Shown here: positions 25,906 through 35,527 of the stretch, piece after piece
Layout: each line of letters starts with the position of its first letter
Numbering within the stretch: the first letter of the stretch is position 1
NCBI RefSeq assembly: GCF_000327505.1
Contig: NC_019942.1
Location: 1,364,001 to 1,428,000 of the forward strand
Length of the DNA: 64,000 nucleotides
DNA from: Aciduliprofundum sp. MAR08-339
Lineage (GTDB): Archaea; Thermoplasmatota; Thermoplasmata; Thermoplasmatales; Aciduliprofundaceae
Direction of reading: 5' to 3'
Program-made: the position numbers and the translations under genes
Notes under the pieces: generated by a model
What the model was told of the DNA's origin: nothing
Seen by the model: only the letters and a program-made list of their open reading frames with translations
Database searches by the model: none

Positions 25906-26536
25906 CGGCCATCACCATTTTCAGGCTCTCTATATCCTTACCAATGATGCATATTTTTATCCTGCTTCTCTCGGCGATCTTCAGGGAGATGAGATCAAAT
26001 GGTATATTGAGCCCGGCATTCATCTTCAACTCAAAAAACATCTTTTCTGCGTCTTCATAACTCAAATGCTCTATTTTATTTGCATCCTCATAAACCCTCG
26101 GGTCTCTGTCGTAAAGTGCACCCACAGAGGTCATGTTCACAACCAAATTTTCACCCAGTCTCTCAGCAAGAAGCAAAGAGACCCCGTCTGTTGTATGCCC
26201 AGGCTCTGTACCCCCCATAAGAACAACATTGTAGGAGGAGGACGCAATTACCGCCTCTTCTATATCCATTGCAACCCGGGGATAGGAATACTCTCCAAGA
26301 AACAGGGCTGCATTCATTCTGCTTGCATTTATGCCCAGCATATCCATTGTGTACTGGTCCATCCCAAGATTCTCAGCAGCATGTATGTATTCTCTCGCAA
26401 CTCTTCCTCCGCCAACCACAAGGAATATTTTGTGCTTTTTTGAAAACTCAGTCAGAAATTTCCTGAATTTGGATATATATTCAATATTTAGTTTTTCACC
26501 GCACACAATTGAGCCACCCAGCGAGATCACAACCAT
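25862..26536 (-). CDS. pyrH: UMP kinase
   Basis: Phosphorylates UMP to UDP in pyrimidine nucleotide synthesis. The 224-residue protein is of the archaeal amino-acid-kinase-fold type: SLGGSIV at residues 5-11, VVGGGRVAREY near 40, VVLMGGTEPGHTTDGVSLLLAE near 105-125 and VNMTSVGALYDRDPR near 133-147. Length and motifs match the archaeal enzymes. The start ATG is 27 bases from TTTTTTAATA, consistent with a leaderless mRNA. It overlaps the DUF2085 gene downstream. Confidence 0.93.
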   Translation of the reverse strand: MVVISLGGSIVCGEKLNIEYISKFRKFLTEFSKKHKIFLVVGGGRVAREYIHAAENLGMDQYTMDMLGINASRMNAALFLGEYSYPRVAMDIEEAVIASSSYNVVLMGGTEPGHTTDGVSLLLAERLGENLVVNMTSVGALYDRDPRVYEDANKIEHLSYEDAEKMFFELKMNAGLNIPFDLISLKIAERSRIKICIIGKDIESLKMVMADGRCPGTVIGNLHH

Positions 26537-26624
26537 AAATGATTATCGGCATGCACTATTAAAAAATTGTCATAGGAAATAGGCACAGCGAAAGATTAAT
26601 ATGCCTTACCAATATTTTAAACCT

Positions 26625-28001
26625 ATGAAAAACTGGCCCCAGGAAATAAAGAACTTCATGAAGAAGAAGGGTGTGGTGCTTCTCATCAGAGGGTTGCCGG
26701 GCACTGGAAAGACCATATTTACACTCACACTTATGAAGGATCTCAAGAACTCCGTGTTCATCGCTCCCAAGAAGGTTTATGATGATATTATGAGAAATTA
26801 CAGATGGCTTGATAAGAGTACCAAGAGCAGGATTCTCGTGATAGATGAAAAGTACGACCACAATCCATCGGATAGTTTTGGTAATGTTTTCTTCCTACTT
26901 CCAGAATCATTTCGCCGGGCATTGAACATGGTGGAGAGGGGCGAGATAGACACAATAATACTCGACAGTTGGCATACAATAGTTGAGGAGTTGAAGTACA
27001 AGACCCTGGAAGAAAGGGAGAGAAGGGATATTTACGATCCCCAGAGATTCTTTCTGAACATAATAAAACTCTCAGATTTCGGAGTTAACATAGTGATAAA
27101 CAAAGAGGGTGATGAGGACGATGAACTATCCTACGTGGCTGATGGAGTCATAACACTAAGAAAGATGGTGGACTACGGTAGAGTGAACAGATGGCTGAGT
27201 TTTGAAAAACTCAGGGGCGTGGAGATAAGGAGGTCTGAGTACGCGTTCACTCTGAAAAATGGCAAGGTGAAAATCTTGCAAACTACGGTATTTAAACATC
27301 CAAAGAGTATAGTTGAATCTCCAAAAAAAGACATAAAAATGGGATCGCCCATACCATCCGTTATCCTGGACGATGTGGTGAATTTTTACCGTGGCAACAC
27401 CGTTCTTTACGATTTTGAAGAGAACATTCCCAAGGAGTACCATCTAACCCTCTTCATGTCCACAGTTGCCAATTTCCTGAAAAACGGGCTAAAAACCATA
27501 ATCATACCCCCAAATGATATGGACATAAACGAGATCAAGTACCAGATTTACCTCTTTCGGCTTGAAAAATACCTTGGAAAACTGAAAATCATATACCCTG
27601 AGGAGGAGATGGAAGAATTCGTAAAGCCCACTGATTTCTACAATTTGAAAGATATCATTGAAAGTTCTGAGAAAGTCATAGAGGAGGGAGATATGAATCC
27701 TCTGGTTATCATAGGCTACGACAGACTTTTCAGTTTCCTTGAAAAATCTGAAATAATGCAGTTCCTAGATTACATGCGCAATTTCATAAGAAAGAGGGGG
27801 GGAATCCTGATTATAACGGGAAAAATCTCGGATAAAACAATCAAGAATTTCAGTGGTGGCGTGGCGGACATATATATCAAGTTCAAAAACTACAACGGGG
27901 ATGTGCTGATGTACGGCATAAAACCCTGGACTCACGCATATCTTTTAAGCCTATCCTCCAGAAAAGGTTATCCTGAAATAATAAAGGAGGAGATAATATG
28001 A
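26625..28001 (+). CDS. RecA-fold P-loop ATPase (KaiC/GvpD-like)
   Basis: A 458-residue ATPase with Walker A LPGTGKT near residue 24 and a hydrophobic strand ending in Asp (IDTIILDSWHT) near 115 as Walker B. A second, less conserved half (from about residue 250) has PLVIIGYDRLFSF and GGILIITGKI, like the duplicated domains of KaiC/GvpD-type proteins. It overlaps a CheY-like receiver by ATGA, so the pair is probably a signalling unit. ATG 26625 is about 27 bases from GATTAATATG; an ATG at 26601 is in frame. The output is unknown. Confidence 0.8.
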   Translation: MKNWPQEIKNFMKKKGVVLLIRGLPGTGKTIFTLTLMKDLKNSVFIAPKKVYDDIMRNYRWLDKSTKSRILVIDEKYDHNPSDSFGNVFFLLPESFRRALNMVERGEIDTIILDSWHTIVEELKYKTLEERERRDIYDPQRFFLNIIKLSDFGVNIVINKEGDEDDELSYVADGVITLRKMVDYGRVNRWLSFEKLRGVEIRRSEYAFTLKNGKVKILQTTVFKHPKSIVESPKKDIKMGSPIPSVILDDVVNFYRGNTVLYDFEENIPKEYHLTLFMSTVANFLKNGLKTIIIPPNDMDINEIKYQIYLFRLEKYLGKLKIIYPEEEMEEFVKPTDFYNLKDIIESSEKVIEEGDMNPLVIIGYDRLFSFLEKSEIMQFLDYMRNFIRKRGGILIITGKISDKTIKNFSGGVADIYIKFKNYNGDVLMYGIKPWTHAYLLSLSSRKGYPEIIKEEII

Positions 28002-28354
28002 AAAGGATTCTCCTTGTTGATGACTCAAAATTGTTCTACAGATTCGTTAAGGATGTATTCAAAAATGATGATGTGGAGATACTCTGGGCCAAGAACGGTG
28101 AGGAGGCAATAAAGAAATTCAACGAATTTAATCCGGACCTGACAATGGTGGATATTATACTTTCGGACTCAAACGGTGTGGAAATAATAAAGAGACTCCG
28201 GGAGATAAAACCCGAGGCAAACATAATGGTCATAAGCGGGCTTGATAAGGAATCCGTGATAAAGGATGCGTTGGAAGCGGGTGCCAAGGACTATCTGGTG
28301 AAGAATGTGAGCATTTCCTATTTCAGGCAGAAAATCATGGACAATATAGATTAA
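27998..28354 (+). CDS. CheY-like receiver domain protein
   Basis: A 118-residue single-domain response regulator. The acidic pocket VDDSK near residues 7-11, phospho-acceptor VDII near 52, a Ser in VISGLD near 80 and the Lys of AKDYLVKN near 99-102 are all present. There is no output domain. It is translationally coupled to the preceding RecA-fold ATPase and no histidine kinase is visible in the window. The stop overlaps the stop of the convergent PAPS-reductase-like gene by four bases. Confidence 0.92.
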   Translation: MKRILLVDDSKLFYRFVKDVFKNDDVEILWAKNGEEAIKKFNEFNPDLTMVDIILSDSNGVEIIKRLREIKPEANIMVISGLDKESVIKDALEAGAKDYLVKNVSISYFRQKIMDNID

Positions 28355-30096
28355 AACTCCTCCACCGGACATTTTCCAAGGCAGTCAAGACAGTGAATGC
28401 ATCTATCTTCCATCAATTTTATTTTTCCGTTATGTAGATGAAGTGCCGACACGGGACAGCGGGCAAGGCATATCCCACATCCAATGCACTCCTGAGACCT
28501 CACAATTAGAGATCTAGCCTCCCTTTCGTATTTCTCAGAAACTTCTATTTCCCCATCCCTCTCTCTCCAAGAACCCTCGGGAAGTGCATAGAGCATATTG
28601 AGCATGGAATCAATGTCCACCTCTTTATTGAAACGGATACTTTTCCAAGACTCACCTTCAAATTCAACCTTCAACTTCTCCCTTTCAACCCTCACACCGC
28701 CTGCCCATCCTGGGGGATTTTTCCATCTCCAAGCGGAAATGCTCCACTGCTCAGGTATGCTCCGATCTCTGGCGTAAATCTTCAGGTAGGAGAACCAGTC
28801 ATCGATGCCCTCAAAATACTCTCTAACTATGCTGAAATCAGCAAGATCAGAGGATGGACATAGATAACAGCCTATCCTGGTCAATCCCCTTTTATACCAG
28901 ATGTTGATGGGTGCCTTTTTCCAGAGGATATACAACCATACCTCAAATGATGTCCAGTTCTGAATGGGACTCACCGATAGTTGATTTGGAATCCATTCGT
29001 TTCTCCAAACACTCCCCTTTCTCATTCTCTCAAAGCTCTCATACCTTCTCTGCCCTATCAGTGTGAGGAGTCCCTTCGGGTATCTTTCAAGTATGTACCG
29101 CGTGGTAGGTCCAAGTTTACATGCCTTGCAACACCATCTGTAATCCCTACCAGGTGGCCCAAAGTGCTCAAGAGAGTCGAAAAATGCATTTCCTGCATCA
29201 ATTCTATCAATCTTTATACCGTAAGCCTTCTCCACCTCGTCCACGTACTCAACGGTTTCTGGCAGTTCAATCCCTGTATTAAGGAAAAACACGGAAAAAT
29301 CAATACCCGATTCCATGGCAAGCAATAGCACCGCAAGAGAATCCTTTCCTCCGCTGAAAGATACAGCAAGTGGCAAATCGTACTTGGCACTTATATCCTT
29401 GATAAATTTAACTCCTCTCTGTTCAATTTTTTTGAGATGTTCCTCATTGGCACGTATAATATCTTCAATTCTTGGCTGCCTTCTACGCACCCATTTTCCG
29501 TATCCACTGTGTCTTATTTTTACAGCCACGCCTCTACTGGCATTTTCCATATCTTCACTTGACATCTTTGCAATTCCCACTGCAACGGCCCTGCCAGAAG
29601 AATCCCGAACTATTATCTCATCTCCAATTTTTATATCCTCGGCAAATGACGTAACTCCAGGAACCATGAGGTTCTTACCGCTCAAAATGGGCGCTATGGC
29701 ACCATCATCAACCACCACCCAGCCCCTTTTAATATGTGAATTCAAAAAATAGGCCCCGTCCATCCTAAGGGCCATTTTAAATTCTCCCTCATTTATGTCA
29801 TATCTCAGGTTACCAATAACCTTCCCATCCACGATGATCTCGTCCATCCTGTCGTAGTGGGGCACACGATTGAATAGTACAAGATGATCCCTTATAACAG
29901 TTCCAAACTGTTTTTCAAGGGCCCTGTTCAGTAATTTCAGGTCACCCTCAAAGCCAATCCTCACCTCTCCCGGGGGAGTTATTTCAACCCTCCTACCTTC
30001 ATTCCCGCAAATCCCGCACCCCTTACTCACCAGTGGAACGTTGCATTCATCACACCAGTAAAGTTTGATTTTTCCCAGATAAACAGGCCTTCCCAT
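28351..30096 (-). CDS. PUA / PAPS-reductase-like / ferredoxin fusion
   Basis: A 581-residue multi-domain protein. Order: zinc-ribbon start (CDEC..CGICG, residues 15-30); a beta region; a PUA domain near 130-190 (PILSGKNLMVPGV, IGDEIIV); an ATP-pyrophosphatase/PAPS-reductase domain with SFSGGKDSLAV near 248, a WCCKACK pair near 323 and CYLC near 416; and a C-terminal two-cluster ferredoxin (CIGCGICLARCP, CIHCLDCLGKCP). PUA suggests RNA binding, and the pyrophosphatase may activate sulfur or a base. Related archaeal proteins are annotated as phosphoadenosine phosphosulfate reductase, but sulfate assimilation is unproven. It follows a small HTH gene whose stop touches this start. Confidence 0.85.
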   Translation of the reverse strand: MGRPVYLGKIKLYWCDECNVPLVSKGCGICGNEGRRVEITPPGEVRIGFEGDLKLLNRALEKQFGTVIRDHLVLFNRVPHYDRMDEIIVDGKVIGNLRYDINEGEFKMALRMDGAYFLNSHIKRGWVVVDDGAIAPILSGKNLMVPGVTSFAEDIKIGDEIIVRDSSGRAVAVGIAKMSSEDMENASRGVAVKIRHSGYGKWVRRRQPRIEDIIRANEEHLKKIEQRGVKFIKDISAKYDLPLAVSFSGGKDSLAVLLLAMESGIDFSVFFLNTGIELPETVEYVDEVEKAYGIKIDRIDAGNAFFDSLEHFGPPGRDYRWCCKACKLGPTTRYILERYPKGLLTLIGQRRYESFERMRKGSVWRNEWIPNQLSVSPIQNWTSFEVWLYILWKKAPINIWYKRGLTRIGCYLCPSSDLADFSIVREYFEGIDDWFSYLKIYARDRSIPEQWSISAWRWKNPPGWAGGVRVEREKLKVEFEGESWKSIRFNKEVDIDSMLNMLYALPEGSWRERDGEIEVSEKYEREARSLIVRSQECIGCGICLARCPVSALHLHNGKIKLMEDRCIHCLDCLGKCPVEEF

Positions 30097-30411
30097 CTAA
30101 ACCACGAGTTTCAACGTCTGATTTTTAAGAATTTTCACAATATTTTCAATATCTCCAAGCTGTTCTGCAAGTTCTAACAATTCGCTTTTTAATTTAGAAT
30201 TAACTACTGCCCCATTTGGAGTTGGTCTTATAAATCCGTTTTCTTCAAGGGTGGATAGTGAGTTGCGGACCTCATGCTCCCCTATTCCAAGTATCTGGGA
30301 TATGCGAATTATCCCAACCGGTTGCTTTTTTATCACAACCTCAAGTACCCGAATATGCCTTGAGAGAAGTTCCAGTTCGTTATAAATTCTCTTCGTGAGC
30401 ACATTTCTCAC
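30097..30411 (-). CDS. Small helix-turn-helix regulator
   Basis: A 104-residue protein with a winged-helix pattern: helix 1 around IYNELELLSRHIRVLEVV, then VGIIRISQILGIGEHEVRNSLSTLEENGFIRPT near residues 33-65 (HTH plus wing), and a C-terminal amphipathic helix (ELLELAEQLGDIENIVKIL) for dimerisation. The stop codon abuts the start of the PAPS-reductase-like gene, so it heads that two-gene operon and may regulate it. I know no specific target. Confidence 0.75.
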   Translation of the reverse strand: MRNVLTKRIYNELELLSRHIRVLEVVIKKQPVGIIRISQILGIGEHEVRNSLSTLEENGFIRPTPNGAVVNSKLKSELLELAEQLGDIENIVKILKNQTLKLVV

Positions 30412-30502
30412 CTAAAGGAGTATTGGCCAGCACTATAAAAATTTTCTACACATAAAAAATTTTATATGCCCAGTGCCTATACGCCTTAACGGGCAACTGC
30501 AT

Positions 30503-30853
<351 letters not shown>

Positions 30854-32125
30854 ATGCCCTTGAAACTACAAAATTTAATATCTTTATCAAGCATTACCCC
30901 ACCCATGGTTGAATGGGTTTATGCCAACCTGACCGATATAGAAGGTAGGATACACACCATTGCACTGAGGAGAGATTACGATTCATTCTTCAAAAATGGG
31001 ATAGGCATTGATGGCTCCTCCATTCCCGGCTTCGCTGCGGTGAACAGATCTGATCTTGTGGCCAAGCCAGATATGGATACATTCATAAAAATTCCCTGGA
31101 GGGAGAAGGAATATCTCGTGCTTTTAAAAACCTACTATGAGGATATGCCCTTTGAGAAAGATCCCAAAAATCTTGCCGAAAAGGTTGATAGAATTCTGGG
31201 GGATATGGGCTATATTGCAGTTATGCGTCCAGAACTCGAGTTCTTCGTTCTGGACGAGAAGAGTAATGGAAATACACACTATTTTGAGCCCCCCTATTCA
31301 GATGACACCTTTGAATACAGAAAGAGGGTGAGTGAGGCTGTGCAAGAGATGGGCATACCAATAAGGTACCACCATCACGAAAACGCTGCAGGTCAAATTG
31401 AAGTGGAGCTTCTATGGATAGATGGGGTGGAACGCACCTGCGATTACACGACATACACGAAGATAGCCTCAAAGTGGATAGCGAAGGATATGGGTTTGAA
31501 GGTTTCATACATGCCAAAAATAGCTCAGGATATGGCAGGCAACGGTATGCACATCCATGTGTTTTTGAAGAGGGATGGAGAGAACATCTTCAGAGGAGAG
31601 GGCGAAATATCTCAGGAGGCAAGGTATTTCATCGGAGGAATTCTGGAGCATATAAGGTATATGGCAGCAGTGACCAATCCAACGATAAATTCATACAAGC
31701 GCTTATCTGGCGGGCTGGAAGCACCCAGATATCTGGCATGGGGATACAGGAACAGAAGCACCCTCATTCGCGTGCCAGCAAGGATGAAGGATATTGAGAT
31801 AAGAAACTCTGACTCCTCGGCCAATCCTTACCTAGCATTCTCCCTGATTATCCTCGCAGGAATTGAGGGAATGAAGAAAAAGATAGAGCCTCCGGACCCG
31901 GTGGATTACGATCTCTACTCTCTATCTCCTGAGAAATTGAAAGAATATCCATCGTTGCCCGCGTCCCTGGATGAGGCCATTGAACTCATGGAGAGCGATA
32001 CCTTTGTGCGTTCAAGTTTGGGCTCTGAATTATTTGACACATTCGTGGAAATGAAGAGAAAAGAAATTGAAGAGTTCAACAGAGCTGTTACAGATTGGGA
32101 AATAAAAAGGTACAGAGATATTTAA
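30854..32125 (+). CDS. glnA: Glutamine synthetase, type I
   Basis: Makes glutamine from glutamate, ammonia and ATP. About 423 residues from ATG 30854. Signatures: IDGSSIPGF near 56, RPELEFFV near 126 (metal-binding Glu), HHENAAGQIEVE near 180, the MAGNGMHIHVF block near 231, NSYKRLSGGLEAPRY near 283 and RVPARMKDIEIRNSDSSANPYL near 313. There is no adenylylation-site NLYDLP tail, as in many archaeal forms. An ATG at 30905 lies 28 bases from TTTAATATC and is a serious leaderless alternative that would remove 17 residues. The stop nearly abuts the convergent DUF1015 gene. Confidence 0.93.
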   Translation: MPLKLQNLISLSSITPPMVEWVYANLTDIEGRIHTIALRRDYDSFFKNGIGIDGSSIPGFAAVNRSDLVAKPDMDTFIKIPWREKEYLVLLKTYYEDMPFEKDPKNLAEKVDRILGDMGYIAVMRPELEFFVLDEKSNGNTHYFEPPYSDDTFEYRKRVSEAVQEMGIPIRYHHHENAAGQIEVELLWIDGVERTCDYTTYTKIASKWIAKDMGLKVSYMPKIAQDMAGNGMHIHVFLKRDGENIFRGEGEISQEARYFIGGILEHIRYMAAVTNPTINSYKRLSGGLEAPRYLAWGYRNRSTLIRVPARMKDIEIRNSDSSANPYLAFSLIILAGIEGMKKKIEPPDPVDYDLYSLSPEKLKEYPSLPASLDEAIELMESDTFVRSSLGSELFDTFVEMKRKEIEEFNRAVTDWEIKRYRDI

Positions 32126-32129
32126 AAAA

Positions 32130-33398
32130 TCAGAGAAACTCGCTCTCATTCACGGGCATCATGGTGAATCCTGAAATCACCTTGGGATAGAAATCCGTGG
32201 TTTTCTGTGGCATACGCTCCAGATGTCTTGCAACCTCCAGAACCTTCTCTGGCGGTGTGGGATTGAGCATAAATGCAACCTTGGCTATGCCCTTGTCCAC
32301 CTTTGAAACGGCATCCTCGATCCAGCGCTCGTAAATTATGTCCTCGTCTATTTTTGGATCCTTAACACCGAGGATCTTGAATATAACCTCTCGAAGGACA
32401 ACTGCATCCAAGGATCTGTATGCATCGCTCCATTCTGGATTCATAAATTCAGAAACATCGCTTTTTAATTCAAGACCGTAGGCTTTTCCATCCTGATACA
32501 CAACGAAAACATTTTTATCTTTTCTTTCAGATAGATACTTCTCCGCGTCTTTTATGTCTATTTCCTCCACGGTGAAATATTTTCTGATATTTTCCCATTC
32601 GCTGCTCTCTATTTTGCGTTTCAGCAGAAGTCTGTGCGTGGGAAGCACTATGAGCCCGGGATCGTCCAGACTCACCATATAGGTCATGCGGTAATTGAAG
32701 GCATGGTTTTCCTTCCAATCTTTTACCATATTTCTCATCTCATCTCTAAAATGCACAGCCGTCTCATATCTGTGATGCCCGTCTGCAATCACCACCTGCT
32801 CGTTGCGAAGCACATCCTGCACGATCTTTATCTTCTCCTCGTCGTCTATCCTGTAAAGCCTGGTTACCGTGCCAAAATCATCCACACCGTAAAAATCTTC
32901 CTTACCCCTTATCGCCTCATCTATGATGTCGCGAACTCTCCCATCATCCTTGTAGAGAACGAAGCCAGCCTCAAGGTTCGTTTTTGTGGCGTGGAGCATC
33001 CTGAGACGATCCTCCTTTGGACCCCTATGAGTTTTCTCGTGGGGAAGAACTATGCGTTCTTCAAATGGATGGAGGCGCATGGCTGCTATGAATCCTCGCC
33101 TTGTGTATTTTTTGCCCCTGATCTCAAATTCCTGGGTATAGATGTATATGGCTGGCTTCTCATCCCTCGTTATGATGCCCTTTTCCTGCCACTCTTTGAG
33201 CCTCTTGGCAGCCATCTCGTACCTGTTATCTTCCCGTGGGAGAATGAGCCTCACAAAGTTGTACTGGTGTCTATCGTAATACCTTTTCTGCATATCCTCC
33301 TCTATTTTATCGTAGGGCTGAGTTATCACCTTGCTCAAATCCCTTCCAATGGTTTCATCGCTGTAATGCATTGCTCTGAAGGGCCTTATTTCAACCAT
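32130..33398 (-). CDS. DUF1015 family protein
   Basis: A 422-residue protein of the DUF1015 family, clear from IRPFRAMHYS at the start, VITQPYDKI, the RGFIAAMRL..I..HEKTHRGPKEDRLRML block near 105-135, and VIADGHHRYETA near 205. The conserved Glu/His and Asp/His residues suggest a catalytic site resembling ParB/Srx-fold kinases, but no activity is established. The family often neighbours serA-type genes, and here it is the third gene of an aminotransferase-SerA-DUF1015 operon, suggesting a part in serine metabolism (inference). Confidence 0.9.
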   Translation of the reverse strand: MVEIRPFRAMHYSDETIGRDLSKVITQPYDKIEEDMQKRYYDRHQYNFVRLILPREDNRYEMAAKRLKEWQEKGIITRDEKPAIYIYTQEFEIRGKKYTRRGFIAAMRLHPFEERIVLPHEKTHRGPKEDRLRMLHATKTNLEAGFVLYKDDGRVRDIIDEAIRGKEDFYGVDDFGTVTRLYRIDDEEKIKIVQDVLRNEQVVIADGHHRYETAVHFRDEMRNMVKDWKENHAFNYRMTYMVSLDDPGLIVLPTHRLLLKRKIESSEWENIRKYFTVEEIDIKDAEKYLSERKDKNVFVVYQDGKAYGLELKSDVSEFMNPEWSDAYRSLDAVVLREVIFKILGVKDPKIDEDIIYERWIEDAVSKVDKGIAKVAFMLNPTPPEKVLEVARHLERMPQKTTDFYPKVISGFTMMPVNESEFL

Positions 33399-33408
33399 AA
33401 TCCCACCC

Positions 33409-34323
33409 CTAAGATCTCAGAACTTCTGCTATCTTCTTTGCCACTTCCAGACCCGCCCGCGTCTGACCTTCCTTGGCCTGTGCCCCTATGTGGGGTGTGA
33501 GAACCACATTGTCCAGTTCAAACAGCTTGCTCTCCTTGAGGGGCTCGTTCTCGTAAACATCAAGGGCCGCACCATAAAGCTTTCCGGATTTAAGGGCATC
33601 GTACAGGGCATCTTCATCCACAATGCCACCGCGGGCTGCGTTTATGATTATGGCTCCATCCTTCATCTTTGAAATCCTCTCCGCATTTATCAAATGTTTT
33701 GTCTCTGGTACAAGGGGAACATGCAGGGTTATCACGTCCGCCTCGGAGATCAGCGTGTCCAAATCCCTGTATTCCAGACCCAGCTCCTTCTCCGTGTTCT
33801 CATCCGGACGGTAAACATCGTAGTAAACTATACGCATTCCAAATGCCTTCGCTCGCTTTGCCACCTCTCTGCCTATTCTACCTATTCCAATTATTCCCAG
33901 TGTTTTGCCGTACATCTCTATGCCCTTGCACTTCTTCTTGGGCCATGAACCCCTGCGCATTTCCCTGTCTGCATAGGCTATTTTGCGCATAACCGCGAGA
34001 ATGAGCCCGATTGTCAGTTCGGCCACACTTATGCTCGTGGCGCCAGGGGTGTTTATAACCTTTATACCCTTGCTTTTTGCATATTCAACATCCACATTGT
34101 CAAGGCCCACACCTGCGCGACCAATGGCCTTCAAATTCTTAGCAGCGTCTATCATATCCTTGCGCACCTTTGTTGCACTTCTTATTATGATCGCATCTAA
34201 ATCTCCCACATGCTTGGACAGTTCATCCTTGGGCACAGAGGTTAGATCAACAACCTCAAAGCCTTCATTTTTCAGGTACTCCACACCTTCCTGGGCTATG
34301 GGATCGCATATGCCCACCTTCAT
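33409..34323 (-). CDS. serA: D-3-phosphoglycerate dehydrogenase-like, short form without ACT domain
   Basis: An NAD-dependent 2-hydroxyacid dehydrogenase of 304 residues. The Rossmann motif GIIGIGRIG is near 144; the catalytic set appears as NAARGGIVDEDAL (Arg near 230), the Glu in DVYENEP near 260 and the His in LTPHIGAQ near 283. N-terminal AIGRAGVGLDNVDV..SKGI is typical of SerA. There is no C-terminal regulatory ACT domain, so serine feedback through ACT is absent. It overlaps the aminotransferase gene by one base, fitting a phosphorylated serine pathway; glyoxylate/hydroxypyruvate reduction is an alternative. Confidence 0.88.
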   Translation of the reverse strand: MKVGICDPIAQEGVEYLKNEGFEVVDLTSVPKDELSKHVGDLDAIIIRSATKVRKDMIDAAKNLKAIGRAGVGLDNVDVEYAKSKGIKVINTPGATSISVAELTIGLILAVMRKIAYADREMRRGSWPKKKCKGIEMYGKTLGIIGIGRIGREVAKRAKAFGMRIVYYDVYRPDENTEKELGLEYRDLDTLISEADVITLHVPLVPETKHLINAERISKMKDGAIIINAARGGIVDEDALYDALKSGKLYGAALDVYENEPLKESKLFELDNVVLTPHIGAQAKEGQTRAGLEVAKKIAEVLRS

Positions 34324-35405
34324 CAGTACACCCCCTCGGCCTCAAGAATCTCATCAATGGTATCAAGAAGACCCATTATATCCGAAGGCGTGAGTTGGCC
34401 CATGTGCGCAATCCTGAATGTCTTTTCCTTCAACTCACCATAACCGTTGGATATGCGCATTCCCCTCTTGACAAGTTCGTTGTTGAGTTCCTTTATTGAT
34501 ATGCCATGGGTGTTTTTTATGGTTGTAACTGTCACGCTCTCATATCCCTTTTCTGCAAATAACTCAAATCCTCTCTTTTTCACCCAATTGTGCACGATTT
34601 CCCTCATTTTGAGGTGTCTCTCATAGCGGGCCTGCATACCCTCCTTGAGCATGATATCTAACTGAACATCCATGGCGTACAGAAGCGGTACTGAAGGCGT
34701 GGTTGGATGCTGCTTGCTCTTCTCAAACCTCTTGAGCATGCGAACGAAATCAAAATAATAACCCTTGTTTTTCGTGTTTCTGCTCTTCTCCATTGCCTCC
34801 TCGCTCACTATAGCCACAGCGAGTCCCGGTGGCAAGGCAAGTGCCTTCTGCGATGAGGCTATAACAACATCGTACTTGTTCACATCTATCATATCTCCAC
34901 CCAAAGAAGACACAGTGTCTATGGCTATTAGCGTGTCATTCTCATGGGCTATTTTTGCAATCTCATCGGTGGGATTCCTCACGCCTGTGCTTGTCTCGTT
35001 ATGGATCTGAGCGAGAAGTTCGTATTTCTTCTTGCCCATCGCCTCGGCAATCATATCAGGCTTGACAGCCAAGCCCCAATCGGCCCAGACAAGATCCGCC
35101 TCCTTCTCATTGGCAAGGCTCATCTCGTACCATCTCTTACTGAATGCACCGCAGGCTCCGTGCAACACATATCGATCCGCTAGATTTCTTATGGTCCCTT
35201 CCATAACAGCCGAGCCGCTGGATGTGAAAACAAACACATGATGCTCCGTGTTGAACAGTTTCTGCATCTTCTCCACTATTCCTCCATAAAGGTCTGTCAT
35301 CTCCTGCGTACGATGTCCAATAACCCTCTGGGCCATGGCAAGGCGCACCCTATCATCCACCTCAGTTGGTCCCGGAATGAATAACTTCGGAGTATTTTCC
35401 ATCAT
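34323..35405 (-). CDS. Class V aminotransferase (alanine-glyoxylate/phosphoserine type)
   Basis: A PLP-dependent aminotransferase of 360 residues. Fold-type I class V features: IPGPTEV near 10, GHRTQEM, TSSGSAVMEGTIRNL near 63, HNETSTGVRNP near 135, IDTVSSLGGDMID near 158 and the Schiff-base lysine in ASSQKALALPPG near 183. The closest relatives are serine-glyoxylate/alanine-glyoxylate aminotransferases, which archaea often use as SerC substitutes next to serA. GGTGAT lies just before ATG 35405 (35402 also possible). It is first of the three-gene operon with serA and DUF1015. Confidence 0.9.
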   Translation of the reverse strand: MMENTPKLFIPGPTEVDDRVRLAMAQRVIGHRTQEMTDLYGGIVEKMQKLFNTEHHVFVFTSSGSAVMEGTIRNLADRYVLHGACGAFSKRWYEMSLANEKEADLVWADWGLAVKPDMIAEAMGKKKYELLAQIHNETSTGVRNPTDEIAKIAHENDTLIAIDTVSSLGGDMIDVNKYDVVIASSQKALALPPGLAVAIVSEEAMEKSRNTKNKGYYFDFVRMLKRFEKSKQHPTTPSVPLLYAMDVQLDIMLKEGMQARYERHLKMREIVHNWVKKRGFELFAEKGYESVTVTTIKNTHGISIKELNNELVKRGMRISNGYGELKEKTFRIAHMGQLTPSDIMGLLDTIDEILEAEGVY

Positions 35406-35527
35406 TTTATCACCAAGGGGATATCACAATGAGGAATATTAAGTTTTCATAAAAGGGTTCAGAATCCGAACCTTCAAGCCCCGGGACAAAAATATATATT
35501 GGAAAGGCATGGAGAAGTGGTGATTCT

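Noticed and set aside
26625-28001. Idea that the RecA-fold ATPase is a gas-vesicle GvpD regulator
   Set aside because: Only the P-loop region resembles GvpD and no gvp genes are present; kept as a general KaiC/GvpD-like ATPase.
32634-33500. 288-codon frame opposite DUF1015
   Set aside because: Antisense to a conserved family protein and crosses into the serA gene; no independent support.
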